From Manduca sexta (Eukaryota > Arthropoda > Insecta > Lepidoptera > Sphingidae): a stretch of 64,000 nucleotides of DNA. Shown here one piece after another: positions 30,600 through 41,127 of the stretch (positions within the stretch are counted from its first letter, which is position 1; each line of letters begins with the position of its first letter). Both the position numbers and the translations under genes were made by a program. Location of the stretch: assembly GCF_014839805.1 (NCBI RefSeq), contig NC_051120.1:9610001-9674000 (forward strand), in the 5' to 3' direction. The notes beneath the pieces were generated by a model. It saw only the letters and a list, made by a program, of their open reading frames with translations. It was not told the origin of the DNA and made no database searches.

Positions 30600-30797
30600 C
30601 CAGTAAATAAATAAGTTGCTTGAAACTAAATAGAAAATAGAATGTAACTTTTTTTGTATTTTATACTTTAGTTTCTTGACCGTATATCTCTGATGGAAAT
30701 GCTTGCCGATCTGCTAGAGTAAAAATTTATTGAATCTAAATATTTTTTTTTAAATTTTACAGATTCAGTTAAATTATTTCATATCAATGTATTGTGC
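30600..30797 (+). repeat. LINE-like 3' end, family R, degenerate
   Basis: GTAAATAAATAAGTTGCTTG, then TGATGGAAATG, TTTACAGATTCAGTTAAATT and ATTTCATATCAAT follow the layout of 60540-60792. Confidence 0.45.
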
Positions 30798-31035
30798 TAA
30801 ATTTTCGTATATTTATTTCAGCGTATTGAACTCTGAAACTGTTGCTCCAAATGGGAAAACTATTTCACTAATACGAAGCGATATTTTCCTAGACTGATGG
30901 ATATTTTTATCTCGGGGTATAGACACGTCTGGCTTCAAAGAATATCTTGTTCTAAATCTTACTTCTTACCATCTTACTAATATAATGTTATTTTTATTTT
31001 ATTTTTACGTTAATCTTACATTATTACTAATTACT

Positions 31036-31231
31036 ACATTATAGTATAAAACAAAGTCGCTTTCTCTGTCCCTACTTTTGTATGCTTAAATCTTTAAAAC
31101 TACGCAACGGATTTTGATGCGGTTTTTTTTAATAGATAGAGTGATTCAAGAGGAAGGTTTATATGTATAATAACATCCATTAAATAGTGGAGAAATATTG
31201 CACTAGTGCGAAGCCGGGGCGGGTCGCTAGT
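31036..31231 (+). mobile_element. Helitron-like family L, near complete
   Basis: TAGTATAAAACAAAGTCGCT at the 5' end, CTACGCAACGGATTTTGATG, AGAGGAAGGTTTATATGT, and 3' end GCGAAGCCGGGGCGGGTCGC then TAGT. Confidence 0.6.
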
Positions 31232-31743
31232 ATTATAATATAGTTTGTGTTTGAAATGTTGTGGATTATAAAATCAATTCAACGATTTTTTGCACTTGCG
31301 TTATTGTAATTTTAAAGGTGCGAACCGATCTGTACGACTGTCAAAAACCATCTGCCTCGGTCCGTCAAACTCTCAGTATTTTATAGCAAAAAGTGTCACA
31401 AATACCCTAAAAACAATATTTGTATCCTAACACTAGATACATAATAACAATACTATACTAAGAAAACTGAACTAATATTAATTGTATGTGTAAACTGCTG
31501 ATGTTCCAGTGTATAATAAATAAATAGATAACACTATGTAATAAACCTAAGACTTGAACTACCTGCTTGCAATATTGAGATTATAACCTAACAAACATCT
31601 TCACAAACCTCTTTATATTAGTACTATTATCTTGACAAACAAGCTGCTAGATAATTGGATATATCTCAAATATTGATAGTGAAGTATTAATAACCGCATG
31701 ATCAAGATTCCCAGTGTAATTGGTACTAAAACGAAAACAAACA
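31232..31743. other. No feature recognised
   Basis: AT-rich; nothing identified. Confidence 0.5.
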
Positions 31744-31974
31744 TTCATCACGCATTTCCCTCGAAGAGATAGGCAGTGGTGTTACCAGGACATCCACTTT
31801 TTGCCAAGTGCTTTCCATCCCGTGACATGAAGGCGAGCCTATCGCCATACCGAGCGCAAATTTTAGACTCCGGGCTTAAACTGTGTAGAAAAACCTAACA
31901 TTACTGCGCAATCCGGAAATCGAAGCTGAGACCTTAGCAGGCGTATTGTAGTGAACGATGTCACCAAAGCAGTC
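31744..31974 (-). repeat. SINE family D1, full length, diverged
   Basis: TTCATCACGCATTTCCCTCG at its 3' end, GCGAGCCTATCGCCATACCG, GACTCCGGGCTTAAACTGTG, GAAATCGAAGCTGAGACC (mutated box B), ATGTCACCAAAGCAGTC. Confidence 0.7.
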
Positions 31975-32026
31975 ACACTGGCATAATAAAAAAATATATC
32001 TATATGAAACATAAATATAAATTTGA

Positions 32027-32208
32027 TATAGTCAAGGAGCCCTATTTTCAATACTGGGCGTTCTAATCAAACGACAGATTTAGTACCCTTATAGGTAAAA
32101 GAATAAAAAAATCCCTATTTACCTATACGGGTTTCAAAGCTTTGGATTAGAACGATTTGAAAAAAGACTGATTTAGCCCCGTAGACGAGTTAAAGCCCCC
32201 TGACTATA
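32027..32208. mobile_element. Small foldback MITE with TATAGTCAGGGGGC ends
   Basis: Ends TATAGTCAAGGAGC (32027-32040) and GCCCCCTGACTATA (32195-32208) are inverted repeats with two mismatches. GTTCTAATC and GATTAGAAC are paired further inside, so most of the 182 bases can fold back. TA at both ends fits a mariner-type target. Confidence 0.65.
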
Positions 32209-32932
32209 CATATAATACATAGATATATGATAGTAACTAAACTACTAAGTAGCTATTAACTAAGTATTGCGGAGACTGCCCAACTATGAAGGAGTAGTTT
32301 CCGAACTCTCGTTTTGAAACCAAGCCGCGTGGTGGATCTTATTTCACGATATACACAATGAAACGGTCGTACGGATTGTCCTATCGAACTAAACAACACA
32401 CGATCAATATTGATTGACTGTAAAAAAAAAAACGTACAAAAGCGAGTTGACTCGTGCGCCAAAAGTTCCGTATAAACTGAAGATTTTAAGTATGTAAATT
32501 ATTTTTTTTTGTTATCACAGTACATACTTACAATCTTTTTTTTTGCTGTAAGATATTGCTTTTTGCCAATTTTCATGATTCAAGATCATAGTGAAGTACC
32601 TGATAGTTTTGAATCCTTTGTAAAATCGCAAAATATGTGAAACAAACGAACATGACTTTGATCGCGTTGACTTATAAGTGACATTTTGTCTTAGCTAAAA
32701 GAAACCGTATACTGGAGTATTTAATATAAATATGAACATGATGCCTCCACGCGTCCCTGAGTAAAAGGGTCTTGGCAGAAAGGTAGACGGACAACAAAGT
32801 GATCCTATAATGGTGCCTTTTGTCGTACGGAACCCTAAGTCTCGAAGATAAACATGTAGCACTTATGTAGTCAAAGGGATGTCTTTCTTTTATATTTATT
32901 TGGCAACAAACAGTCATGTACATTTATTTTAC
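32209..32932. other. No feature recognised
   Basis: Minus-strand frames at 32256-32462 and 32672-32923 show no domain. AT-rich with T runs near 32501 and 32540. Confidence 0.5.
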
Positions 32933-33732
32933 ACTAGCTGACCCGACAGACGTTGTCCTGTCTTAACTACGTATGCACGCGCGCATTCTGTTGATCGCTG
33001 ACAGTTATTTCAAATTAACATTTAGTCCATTGAAAAGTTACATTTGGGGTTGCGTTTTTTAGAGGACGCAATTTTATTTTTTTGAAGTGTAGGGGGGGTC
33101 AGTTGCTTCATCTGTGCCAAAGCGATTACAGGATCCAAGTAATTCGCGTACAAGCCGACAACCGTGGGTTTGTGTTGTACGTAATGAGTACAAAAAAAAT
33201 TATTATGAACCTTATAAACACACGTTCTGATGACGTTGCAATGGACATTGCTTAACATTGAATTTCTTAACATTTTCGCTTATAACTTTTTTATTTATAG
33301 TTCTACGACAAAAAGTTGCTGGACCAAAGTTGTAGAGAATTTAATTTGCAACAAAAAATGTTTATAATTTTTTTTTGTCAGATAAATAGTTTAAGAGATA
33401 CATTGTAAAAACCATTTCAACCCCTATTTTCAAGATGGCGGCCGTGGGACAAGGGTGGCGAACCCACAAACTTGGTTTTAGCTTTACACTGACCCCCCTA
33501 CACTTCAAAAAAATATAATTGCGTCCTCTAAAAAATGCAACCCCAAATGTAACTTTTCAATGGACTAATTGTCGTTTTCTTAAATTTTCTAATTATACTT
33601 TTAATTTCTTCTTTCATTAGAACCTTCTCCTGACAATAACAAACGCAACAAAAAAAATAGTGAAATCGGTCCAGCCGTTCACGCACGATGTCGTGACCAA
33701 GGGAAATTGGGATTCATTTTTATATATATAGA
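32933..33732 (-). mobile_element. Helitron-like family N carrying an inserted MITE
   Basis: The left end ACTAGCTGACCCGACAGACG and right end CGTTCACGCACGATGTCGTG...TATATATATAGAT are the 3' and 5' ends of the element seen at 25914-26165, here inverted. Removing 33022-33568 restores colinearity with that copy (CAAATTAAC on the left, TTTTCTTAAATTTTCT on the right). Confidence 0.65.
33022..33568. mobile_element. MITE with ~82-bp terminal inverted repeats
   Basis: Left TIR 33022-33103 and right TIR 33488-33568 agree at about 79 of 82 positions. They start TTAGTCCATTGAAAAGTTAC and include TTGGGGTTGC, TAGAGGACGCAATT and GAAGTGTAGGGGGG. The ~385-base interior has no usable open frame. The superfamily is unknown. 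It inserted into a Helitron-like element. Confidence 0.8.
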
Positions 33733-34201
33733 TAATTTATAAGAACCTAGGTTACTTATACTAATATAAATCGAATGATATTGACTTCTAGTGTCGAAAA
33801 GAAGTTAAAAGTTGTCTTTTAAGCATGGAATTATTATTATGTAATGGTGATTATTTCCGGAAGAGATCCCGACACAACTTATAGGTACTATATGCATAAA
33901 ATGACTGGAATTCGTTCTTATGATGATTAGATTTTTCATAAATTACGAAAGGGAAGCAGGCAATGGGTTATATGGACCCATCGCCACTGCTATGTATAAA
34001 TTTCTAAATTCCATGCTTGTATAGTAATATGACATAACAAATCAGTGTAAATACAATAAACAATTACCAATTTCCACAACCATACATTTAAGCCTCTTAT
34101 CCATAGGGGTAGACAGACCCATAACTATTTCACTTCTCATTACACCATGAAAATAAAACATAAAAAAAATTTACCTATGTTAAATTCCTAAAATACCTTT
34201 G
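33733..34201. other. No feature recognised
   Basis: AT-rich sequence. Confidence 0.5.
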
Positions 34202-34212
34202 TCAAATTCCTA

Positions 34213-34535
34213 TAATAATAATAATAATAACAGCCCTGCATTATACACTGTCCCACTGCTGGGCACAGGCCTCCTCTACTACTGAGAGGGATTAGGCCTT
34301 AGTCCACCACGCTGGCCTAGAGCGGATTGATAGACTTCACACACCATCGAAAATTCCTACAGAGAATTTCTCAGGTATCCTTCCTTCCTTCACCGTCAAA
34401 GCAAGCGATAATTCACAAAGAATACGCACATATTTTTTTAGAAAAGTCAGAGGTGTGTGCCCTCGGGATCTGAACCTGCGGACATTCGTCTCGGCAGTCC
34501 GTTCCACAACCAACTAGACTGTCGCCGCTTTTCCA
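34213..34535 (-). repeat. SINE family A, full length with target duplication
   Basis: The 11-bp duplication TCAAATTCCTA flanks it (34202-34212 and 34536-34546). The tail is (TAA)n and the head CCAACTAGACTGTCGCCGCT. Close to consensus. Confidence 0.9.
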
Positions 34536-34546
34536 TCAAATTCCTA

Positions 34547-34884
34547 CGTTACTTAAAACCCCACTATCGATGTCAGAAAATCTGCGTTCATTAACGTTAT
34601 CGATTCGACGATAACTACGTTACGTTCGGTATTAATGTAATAGAAGTCCTGCGGCGAGACACAAGGATGGAGGGAACATGTAATGAAATATTAACATCAA
34701 ATTTTGTTACTTTTCTACTCGCGTTAAAGTCGGTTTCTGGGTAAAAACTAACTTGGCAATAAGGGTAATTGAAACTTCATATTGTGAATGGATTGGCAGA
34801 ATTGTTTTAACAAACAAAATTTTAAATAAAAATCCATTATTCTAAAGAATATTTCAGTATTAACAAGGCAGTTTAAGCGTTGGA
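34547..34884. other. No feature recognised
   Basis: AT-rich sequence. Confidence 0.5.
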
Positions 34885-35014
34885 CGTCCACCTGAAGGAC
34901 AGACGACTTTATAATAGTCGCAGGAACACGTTGGATGCAGGACGCTTTCGACAGCTCTGGAAAACTTTAGGAGAGGACTATGTTCAGCAGTGGACTCTAT
35001 GGCTGATGATGATT
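34885..35014 (+). pseudogene. LINE ORF2 C-terminal fragment plus tail
   Basis: In the frame from 34880 it reads DAGRFRQLWKTLGEDYVQQW, the usual last residues of a lepidopteran non-LTR retrotransposon polyprotein, followed by the GCTGATGATGAT tail. A 5'-truncated insertion with no enzyme domain left. Confidence 0.7.
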
Positions 35015-35072
35015 AGGAAGCCATATCATCCCTACATTGTAATAATTTATAGATCACTTCATATCTGGAACC

Positions 35073-35224
35073 GTTTTTTTTCTACGGGCAGAACAAAGTG
35101 ACCTCACTACACATAATAGTAAGCCAATTAAGGTCCATAGTATCGACTGATGAGAGATGGTCACCTCTCGACAGTCAACAAAATGCCGGCCTGTTTGAAC
35201 TGGAGTACCAGAGCCGCGAACAAT
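35073..35224 (+). repeat. Repeat family B, 5' half
   Basis: TTTTTTTCTACGGGCAGAAC, AAAGTGACCTCACTACACAT, TATCGACTGATGAGAGATGG, ATGCCGGCCTGTTTGAACTG. Confidence 0.7.
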
Positions 35225-35441
35225 AGCTAGGATTATATGATTCACTATCGTAATATACTAAAACCTAGCCATAGCGTATCTAGGAGCTAAATTTATCTTA
35301 ATCTGATAAGTGGTGTTGAAGTGGCATAGACGGTGAGACGCATGACGTTATGATGGTTACTAACTCTCACGATGACTACTGTAGACAAAGAGACTGATAG
35401 ATAATGAAGAAAAATAAACAACTTAAAATAATTTTATTGCT

Positions 35442-35731
35442 TGGAATGACGAGATGAGCTAGCTTCGCCTGATAGTAAGCTATACGACCGTCCATAAACA
35501 GTAGACTATTCAACACCTTGAATTACAAAATATTGTTTGGTATTCCACTGCGAGCGCCATCCTGAGACATGAGATGTTAAGTCTTATTATGTCCAGCAGT
35601 TACATAGGCTATAATGATCTTCAAAACAAAACACAACAGTGACTACAAACTGGTGCTTGGCGGCAGAAATAGACATTGCGGTGGTACCTACCCAAGCGGA
35701 CTCATAAATATGAAAGACCTACCACCAGTGG
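35442..35731 (+). repeat. Bm1-like repeat family C, full length
   Basis: TGGAATGACGAGATGAGCTA, CGCCATCCTGAGACATGAGA, TGTTAAGTCTTATTATGTCC, GCGGCAGAAATAGACATTGC, GGTGGTACCTACCCAAGCGG, CCTACCACCAGTG. The most complete copy of the family. Confidence 0.78.
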
Positions 35732-35756
35732 ATTCTGGGTGGATACCCACGTAATG

Positions 35757-35862
35757 AAATGGTCATTTTGACGTTGCGTTTAATGAAACCACATACTCGT
35801 CTTGACCTCTACTAACATTTTGCCACAAATCATCTATTAATAACGATTATTTTCAACTAAAA
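35757..35862 (+). repeat. MITE family F, left-end fragment
   Basis: AATGGTCATTTTGACGTTGC, TTTAATGAAACCACATACTC, CCACAAATCATCTATTAATA. Breaks off where the D fragment begins. Confidence 0.75.
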
Positions 35863-35865
35863 TTT

Positions 35866-35956
35866 GTCTGGAATTCTCGATGCTTATGCTCGATATGGCG
35901 AAGGACTCGCCCTATCATATCACGAGACGGAACACACTCGGTGAACAGTAGATCTT
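35866..35956 (+). repeat. SINE family D1, 3' fragment
   Basis: GTCTGGAATTCTCGATGCTT, CTCGATATGGCGAAGGACTC, GACGGAACACACTCGGTGAA. Head lost. Confidence 0.65.
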
Positions 35957-36207
35957 CTAATTGCCGGATAGAATGTAATGTATGGCTGAATCTACCCATC
36001 GTGTAACCTGCTTGCTTGTCTTGTCATTCATATATATAAATCCAGCGATAAATAGTTTGTTTAACGCCTTCTCATCTTCCAAGGGCAGAGGATCGTCCTC
36101 ATTTCGTTTTCGAAACGTCAATTGAGATAACTCGATTGTCTTATCTGTGAGTTAAGCATCATATATGATAAAATTGTATATGTTTTTTGTATTTTACAAA
36201 AAACACA

Positions 36208-36655
36208 AGTGTGTTGATTTATGTTTACGCGAATATTAGATTGAATTAAAACTATTGCCTCGGTGGCGTAGTTGTATTGCAGGTCCGGTACAATAGCGCT
36301 CTGAGGTCCTGGGTTCGAATCCCGGGTCGGGCAAAGTGATATTTGGGTTTTTCTGCTCAGTATCAGCCCGGAGTCTGGAATTTGTGCCCGATATGGCGAT
36401 AGGCTCGCCCCCTATCACATCATGGGACGGAACATACTTGGCGAAAAGTGGGTGCCCTAGTTGCGCCTCTGCATACCCCTTCGGGGATAAAATGCGTGAT
36501 GTTATGTAAAACTATTGCACGGATCTTATCGCGGTTCTTATACATTATAATTTTCTGTCGTCCCCATGGCCAGGAAGGCTGCAGTCTTCGAAACGTCGGG
36601 GGGAAATTGTTATATAAAAACCGCAATATAATTTCCAAAATAGTTTTATTTCAAT
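36208..36655. repeat. Foldback repeat family E with SINE D inside
   Basis: Outer parts are 36208-36258 (TATGTTTACGCGAATATTAG, ATTGAATTAAAAC) and 36507-36655 (GGATCTTATCGCGGTTCTTA, CATGGCCAGGAAGGCTGCAG, GAAACGTCGGGGGGAAATTG, AAAACCGCAATATAATTTCC). The second half is palindromic around the GGCTGCAGTC block. Confidence 0.7.
36259..36506 (+). repeat. SINE family D1, reference copy with target duplication
   Basis: A 248-bp insert flanked by the 12-bp duplication TAAAACTATTGC (36247-36258 and 36507-36518). Head CTCGGTGGCGTAGTTGTATT (box A region) and GGGTTCGAATCCC (box B); then GGTCGGGCAAAGTGATATTT, CGCCCCCTATCACATCATGG, CATACCCCTTCGGGGATAAA. Box B is a perfect tRNA-like match, so this copy is young. 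Confidence 0.9.
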
Positions 36656-36725
36656 ACAAGTGTATTTAATAGCATATATTTATCTTTTATTAGTGTACCG
36701 ATATAAAATTATAATTATTCACTGG

Positions 36726-36927
36726 TATATTTATACGCCCGGATAACGACCACCACCCACAAGATATAAAACTCGCCATAGTGGCCCATGTAATTGTCAC
36801 GCTCAGTGATCAGCCTGTGTATATCCGGTTGTAACAGGCCGGCATAATTTTGTCAACTGACGAGGAAGACCCTACTCCTTTTACTATCAGGAGTAGCGAG
36901 GTCACTTTCCTGTGCCGTATAAAAAGA
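36726..36927 (-). repeat. Repeat family B, near full length
   Basis: TTTATACGCCCGGATAACGA, AAAACTCGCCATAGTGGCCC, GTAACAGGCCGGCATAATTT, TTTTACTATCAGGAGTAG. A deletion removes the ATCATCTCTCGTCAGTCGAC part. Confidence 0.72.
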
Positions 36928-37639
36928 TTTAAGAAAGTTTTTATTTACCACCTACTTAAATGGCTTCAGGCTAATCAACCGATCCTATAGCAAACTAAAA
37001 TCGTTTCTAAAACTCTGTTATAAAAGTCGAAAAACGAGGAAATGGGTCTTACAATGTTAGATGATAGATTGATAAACAGATTAGCATCTTCATTCTAAAT
37101 TGAATTTCTAACACTATTCAGAACGCATCTGCCAAAATTCTACCCAACATATTTCTTTTGCCAACACTTTATACGAATTCACGGTCAAATACCTCAAACA
37201 CTAACAATATATGAACAAACCGTAATTCGGGCAGTTCGTAAACGGTCTGAACTAATTTCATGTAAACAATAGTGTAAAATGCAAAAATAGTACAACATGT
37301 GTGCGTCCACATGATTGACGAATTGTTAGAAAACCGTTTCAGAGAATGTTCAACCGTATTACTGGTAAATAAAAGCTATTTTATAGAGATAGAGATGAGA
37401 ATGATATTTCTCCTGAATAGCTAGGAGTTTGTTGGAATAAATTGCATGTTGAATGTCAGTTGTTGTCGTTGTTTGTATGTAACAATTTTTAAGGCCCCTC
37501 ACCGAAGCAATAGCCTTGAGCAATTCGTTCCATACTTGGCATGCGCAAGGTACTGGCGTAAATATGCAAAAAATTACAAATAATTTCTTTAAAAAGTCAG
37601 TTTTAGATACTTTCAAATATTCTTCATACATACATACAT
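36928..37639. other. No feature recognised
   Basis: AT-rich; the 90-codon minus frame 37359-37631 lacks a domain. Confidence 0.5.
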
Positions 37640-37925
37640 ATTATCACGCTTCTATCCCACACGCGTCGGCAGAGACTATGGATTGCGATTTTGCACGATT
37701 CTGGCATATTTCTCGCGCTTCCTCCTTCATAAATCTTTTCATGCATTCCTCCCAGTTCAGGATACTTTTGACCTGACCTTTACAAAGAATGCCAGTTATC
37801 GGACATTTGAAGGTTCGATGCGGTCGACCCCTACCGGCTCTTCCATCCACATTCGCCTTGTAGACCCTCCTTATCAGTCTCTTATCCATCCTCTCCAAAT
37901 GCCCAAACCAGCTTATCACCAAACA
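37640..37925 (-). pseudogene. LINE ORF2 C-terminal fragment
   Basis: An open 93-codon minus-strand frame (37922-37644). It reads VISWFGHLERMDKRLIRRVY near its start, then GRAGRGRPHRTF, and GQVKSILNWEECMKRFMKEE and AREICQNRAK later. These are typical of the region after the reverse transcriptase in non-LTR elements. The (ACAT)n beside it at 37627-37640 is the tail. A related plus-strand piece is at 51690. No RT motifs remain. Confidence 0.75.
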
Positions 37926-38336
37926 TTTTAACTACCAAAATAATCCTAATTAAATAGTTTAATAGTATTAGATTCCATTTACTCGTAGCATTTATATTAG
38001 TAAGATTTGAAGAATATTTACTCAGCCATGAAACAGCCATCTAGATTTACACCTCAGCTATTTCAGTAATGAATAAACGATCTGTTTAATTTGTTTTAAC
38101 GTTAAAGGGCTACCGTAAGCTAATTTTGTATTTACAGCGTCGTAAAGGCGTTAAATCCAGTCTAACAAGCATTACGTAAAGTAATAAAATAAAGAATATT
38201 GAGTTTACAATTGACCTAGACATTGCTTGTTTGTGTAGTTAAAGATTTTTTATTTCTCAACTAGCTTTTGCTCGCGTTTTTGTTGTTTTCATATCAGAAA
38301 ATTGCAAACTGTTAATTAGCCGTAGAAATTCAAAAG
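37926..38336. other. No gene; one Helitron-like terminus
   Basis: AT-rich. ACTAGCTTTTGCTCGCGTTT at 38262-38281 is a reverse-strand Helitron-like end. Confidence 0.45.
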
Positions 38337-38638
38337 GCAATACCCTAGTTGGTTGTGGAACGGACTGCCGAGACGAATGTCCGCAGGTTCAAAACCCAAA
38401 GGCACACCTCTGAGTTTTCTAAAATTATGTGTGTATTCTTTGTGAATTATTGCTTGCTTTAACGGTGAAGGAAAACATCGTGAAGAAACCTGCACACCTG
38501 AGAAGTTCTCTATAGCAATTTCGAAGGTGTGTGAAGTCTTCCAATCCGCACTAGGCCAGCGTGGTGGACTAAGGCCTAATCCTTCTCATTAGTAGCGGAA
38601 GCCCGTGCCCAACAGTGGGACATACAGGGCTGATATTA
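38337..38638 (+). repeat. SINE family A, full length
   Basis: CAATACCCTAGTTGGTTGTG, GCAGGTTCAAAACCCAAAGG (box B changed), CCAGCGTGGTGGACTAAGGC, CATACAGGGCTGATATT. Confidence 0.8.
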
Positions 38639-38867
38639 AATTAAACCTATGCGTTATCACGGATTCCTTTTCGGAAAAGTTCACCCTTCGCCACTCTTGA
38701 ACAGCTGATATTTTCATCGAATCTAAGTTCGAAATTCCATCAAATATTGGATCTTGTTGAGTAACGCGGATATTATTAGAGAATTTAGTTTGTAGATGTA
38801 ACGGTACGCAGTTATAAACACAATCTGCAAATCATCATAATAAAGGTGTTTTATGTTTACATATGAG

Positions 38868-39250
38868 ACTGTTAGCTCAGTGGCGCAGATGTATTGTACA
38901 AATGTCGTGCTGAGATCTCGGGTTTGAAACCTGGATCAGGTAAAGTGACATTGGCTATTTTTGCTATCAGTCTACCGACTACCTCGGTGGCGTAGTTGTA
39001 CTGCGTGCGCGGTACGACAGTGCTCTGAGGTCCTAGTTCGAATTCTGAGTCGAGCAAAGTGATATTTGGAGCTCGGAGTCTGGAATTTACGCCCGATATG
39101 GTAATAGGCTCGACCTTAACACATCATGGGACGGAACACACTTGGCGAAAAGTGGGTGCCCTGGTTGCGCCTTTGCATACCTCTTTGGGGAAAATGCGTG
39201 ATGTTGTGTTTGTGTGTGTGCTATCAGTCTGGTGTCTCGAAATTCGTAAA
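38868..39250 (+). repeat. SINE family D1, host copy split by another D1
   Basis: TTAGCTCAGTGGCGCAGATG, GAGATCTCGGGTTTGAAACC and GGTAAAGTGACATTGGCTAT to 38973, resuming at 39220 with GCTATCAGTCTGGTGTCTCG. The older of two nested copies. Confidence 0.75.
38974..39219 (+). repeat. SINE family D1 nested in D1, with target duplication
   Basis: The insert is flanked by GCTATCAGTCT at 38963-38973 and 39220-39230. Head ACCTCGGTGGCGTAGTTGTA, box B CTAGTTCGAATTCTG (one base lost), 3' part CTTGGCGAAAAGTGGGTGCC and CATACCTCTTTGGGGAAAAT. Same orientation as the host copy. Confidence 0.88.
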
Positions 39251-39681
39251 TGACAAAAAATGAGAGTTTAACAGCGATGATCCCTATTACATGGAGCCAT
39301 GGCCTACGGAACTTGGTTGAGATAACCTCTGCATACAGTTATTGAGAAACAGATAATGGAATAGTACTCATATAAATAATATAATTTGCATAGTATTGGT
39401 AGTATGGAAGCATGGAAACGCGAAGATAATGATCCTTAACATGAGGAAGCGTTCTAGGGCCGATCCATGCAAACCCATGCTTTTTAAAGTAGGGAGCGCC
39501 GCCATCGGAAGGCGTGACAATTATGCAAAGAGAGCGTTAATGTTGTCAATCAATTTCTATTCCTCAAAACCAGTATATTTCTTGATAAAAGGAACCATAT
39601 ATCTTTATATACTTTTGACAACGTATGTACAAAATCTATTGATCAACAGTTTGAGTAATAAAGGCGTGAAGAAGTGACATG
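39251..39681. other. No feature recognised
   Basis: The 93-codon plus frame 39396-39677 has no recognisable domain. Confidence 0.45.
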
Positions 39682-39833
39682 AAATGAAATGAAATGATTT
39701 ATTTGAATCTGTAAAATGTTATACATTATTTAGATTCCGTCAATATTAACTCTACCACCAGTTCGGAAAGCAGTTTTCACCAGAGAAGAACGGGCAAGAA
39801 ACTCTGGTGTTGCTCTTTTCAATCAGTTTAGGG
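39682..39833 (-). repeat. LINE-like 3' end, family R, best copy
   Basis: GAAATGAAATGAAATGATTT (tail), GTAAAATGTTATACATTATT, ACTCTACCACCAGTTCGGAA, AGCAGTTTTCACCAGAGAAG, AACTCTGGTGTTGCTCTTTT. Confidence 0.7.
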
Positions 39834-40440
39834 TAAAGACTACAGTACATGATAAAGTGAGAAGAGAAAAAAAAGTTTAGAGCAGTTCATTTATAGGCTT
39901 GTGAAATAAGGAATAAATTAATTTAAATTTTTATATGACTGCACAACCCTCTCAGGAATCAAGTAAACAAACTCATTTTTAAAATATTAAGTAACTTTGT
40001 GAGCCCCTTCAAAGCACGCATAGAATCAATCTAATTTTAGGTTCAATAAGCACCAAACTTATTTCGCAGTTTACGTAAAATAAAATATATCAGGCAAAAA
40101 AAGGGCAGCTTAGAGAACAAAGTCAATAATCCTCTTAATAGTAAGGCGTCAGTATATAATACAAGGCTAGTGAGTAAAGGCAAGAAACCTAAATCAATTT
40201 GGTTGTTATAACAGTATTGAACTAGGTTTCCCTTCAATTTCGTTAACAAAAACATCGGGTGTAAGTTATATTTCTTATAAAAACAGCAGACATTTTGGGC
40301 CCAAAACTGGTCCACTACGTTCGTAAAAAAATAAATCAATTCAGCCATAAAAATATACGCTGAAATGCGGTTGATACGGTGGTAAGGTTAGCGCACATCA
40401 AATGTTTCACTTATAGCTTTAAGTCGAAGATATGCAATAC
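39834..40440. other. No feature recognised
   Basis: AT-rich; minus frame 40043-40348 is hydrophobic and low-complexity without homologous motifs. Confidence 0.45.
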
Positions 40441-40725
40441 TTTTTTAAGTTAAAACCAGATTAACACCTCAATCCACCCCATGACTGTATAGGCTGCAGT
40501 CTTCAAAATATTAGGAGAAAAAAAAGCTGCACTAAAATACGGAAACTAGTTTTATTTCGAAATTAAACTACTTTCCGGATTCTATCGCGGTTTTTTATAT
40601 TTTAGTTTTCTCCCGACGTTTCGAAGACTTTGCAGTATTCATGGTCATGGGGGTTGATGGTCATGTGCGATAGCATCCGAAAAGTAGTTCAATTTCAATG
40701 TCTAACATTCGCGTAAACATAAGAA
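40441..40725. repeat. Foldback repeat family E, palindromic pair
   Basis: Left half ATGACTGTATAGGCTGCAGT, CTTCAAAATATTAGGAGAAA, ATACGGAAACTAGTTTTATT faces right half AATTAAACTACTTTCCGGAT, TCTATCGCGGTTTTTTATAT, TTCTCCCGACGTTTCGAAGA. The arms are diverged but colinear around ~40562. The right arm is closer to the family pattern. Confidence 0.7.
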
Positions 40726-41127
40726 ATCATTTGTTTTGTTTCGATGTTCTACTATTATCATAATAAGTATGAGTATAATATAAATATGAGTTATCATTAA
40801 AACATGAATTTAGTGACCCATATAACATCTTCGTAGAATCTTAAACCGCTTTTATTATACAGAGGTCATAATGGATCAGTATGTAACTATAAACAAAACT
40901 TATAAAAAATAAAGGCAAATCATCTTAAATTATCTTAAAAGTTCTTTATCTTATAATTTCTAATCATACACATTATACATGACGACTAATCTGATGACAT
41001 AAGGCGCGATATTGAACATGAAATGTCAGCTATATTTCGTCTTAGTGTGCGATTGGGTTTAATTGGTCGTATGGCAGAGTTTTTAAGACTAACATGACGT
41101 GGCACCGGGTGGAACCGCTGTTACAAA
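40726..41127. other. No feature recognised
   Basis: AT-rich sequence. Confidence 0.5.

Noticed and set aside
36259..36335. A functional tRNA gene in the SINE D head
   Set aside because: The head has tRNA boxes but continues into the SINE body and carries an insertion-type target duplication.
40043..40348. 101-codon hydrophobic minus-strand frame
   Set aside because: Hydrophobicity comes from T-rich DNA on that strand; no signal peptide layout or homologous motif.
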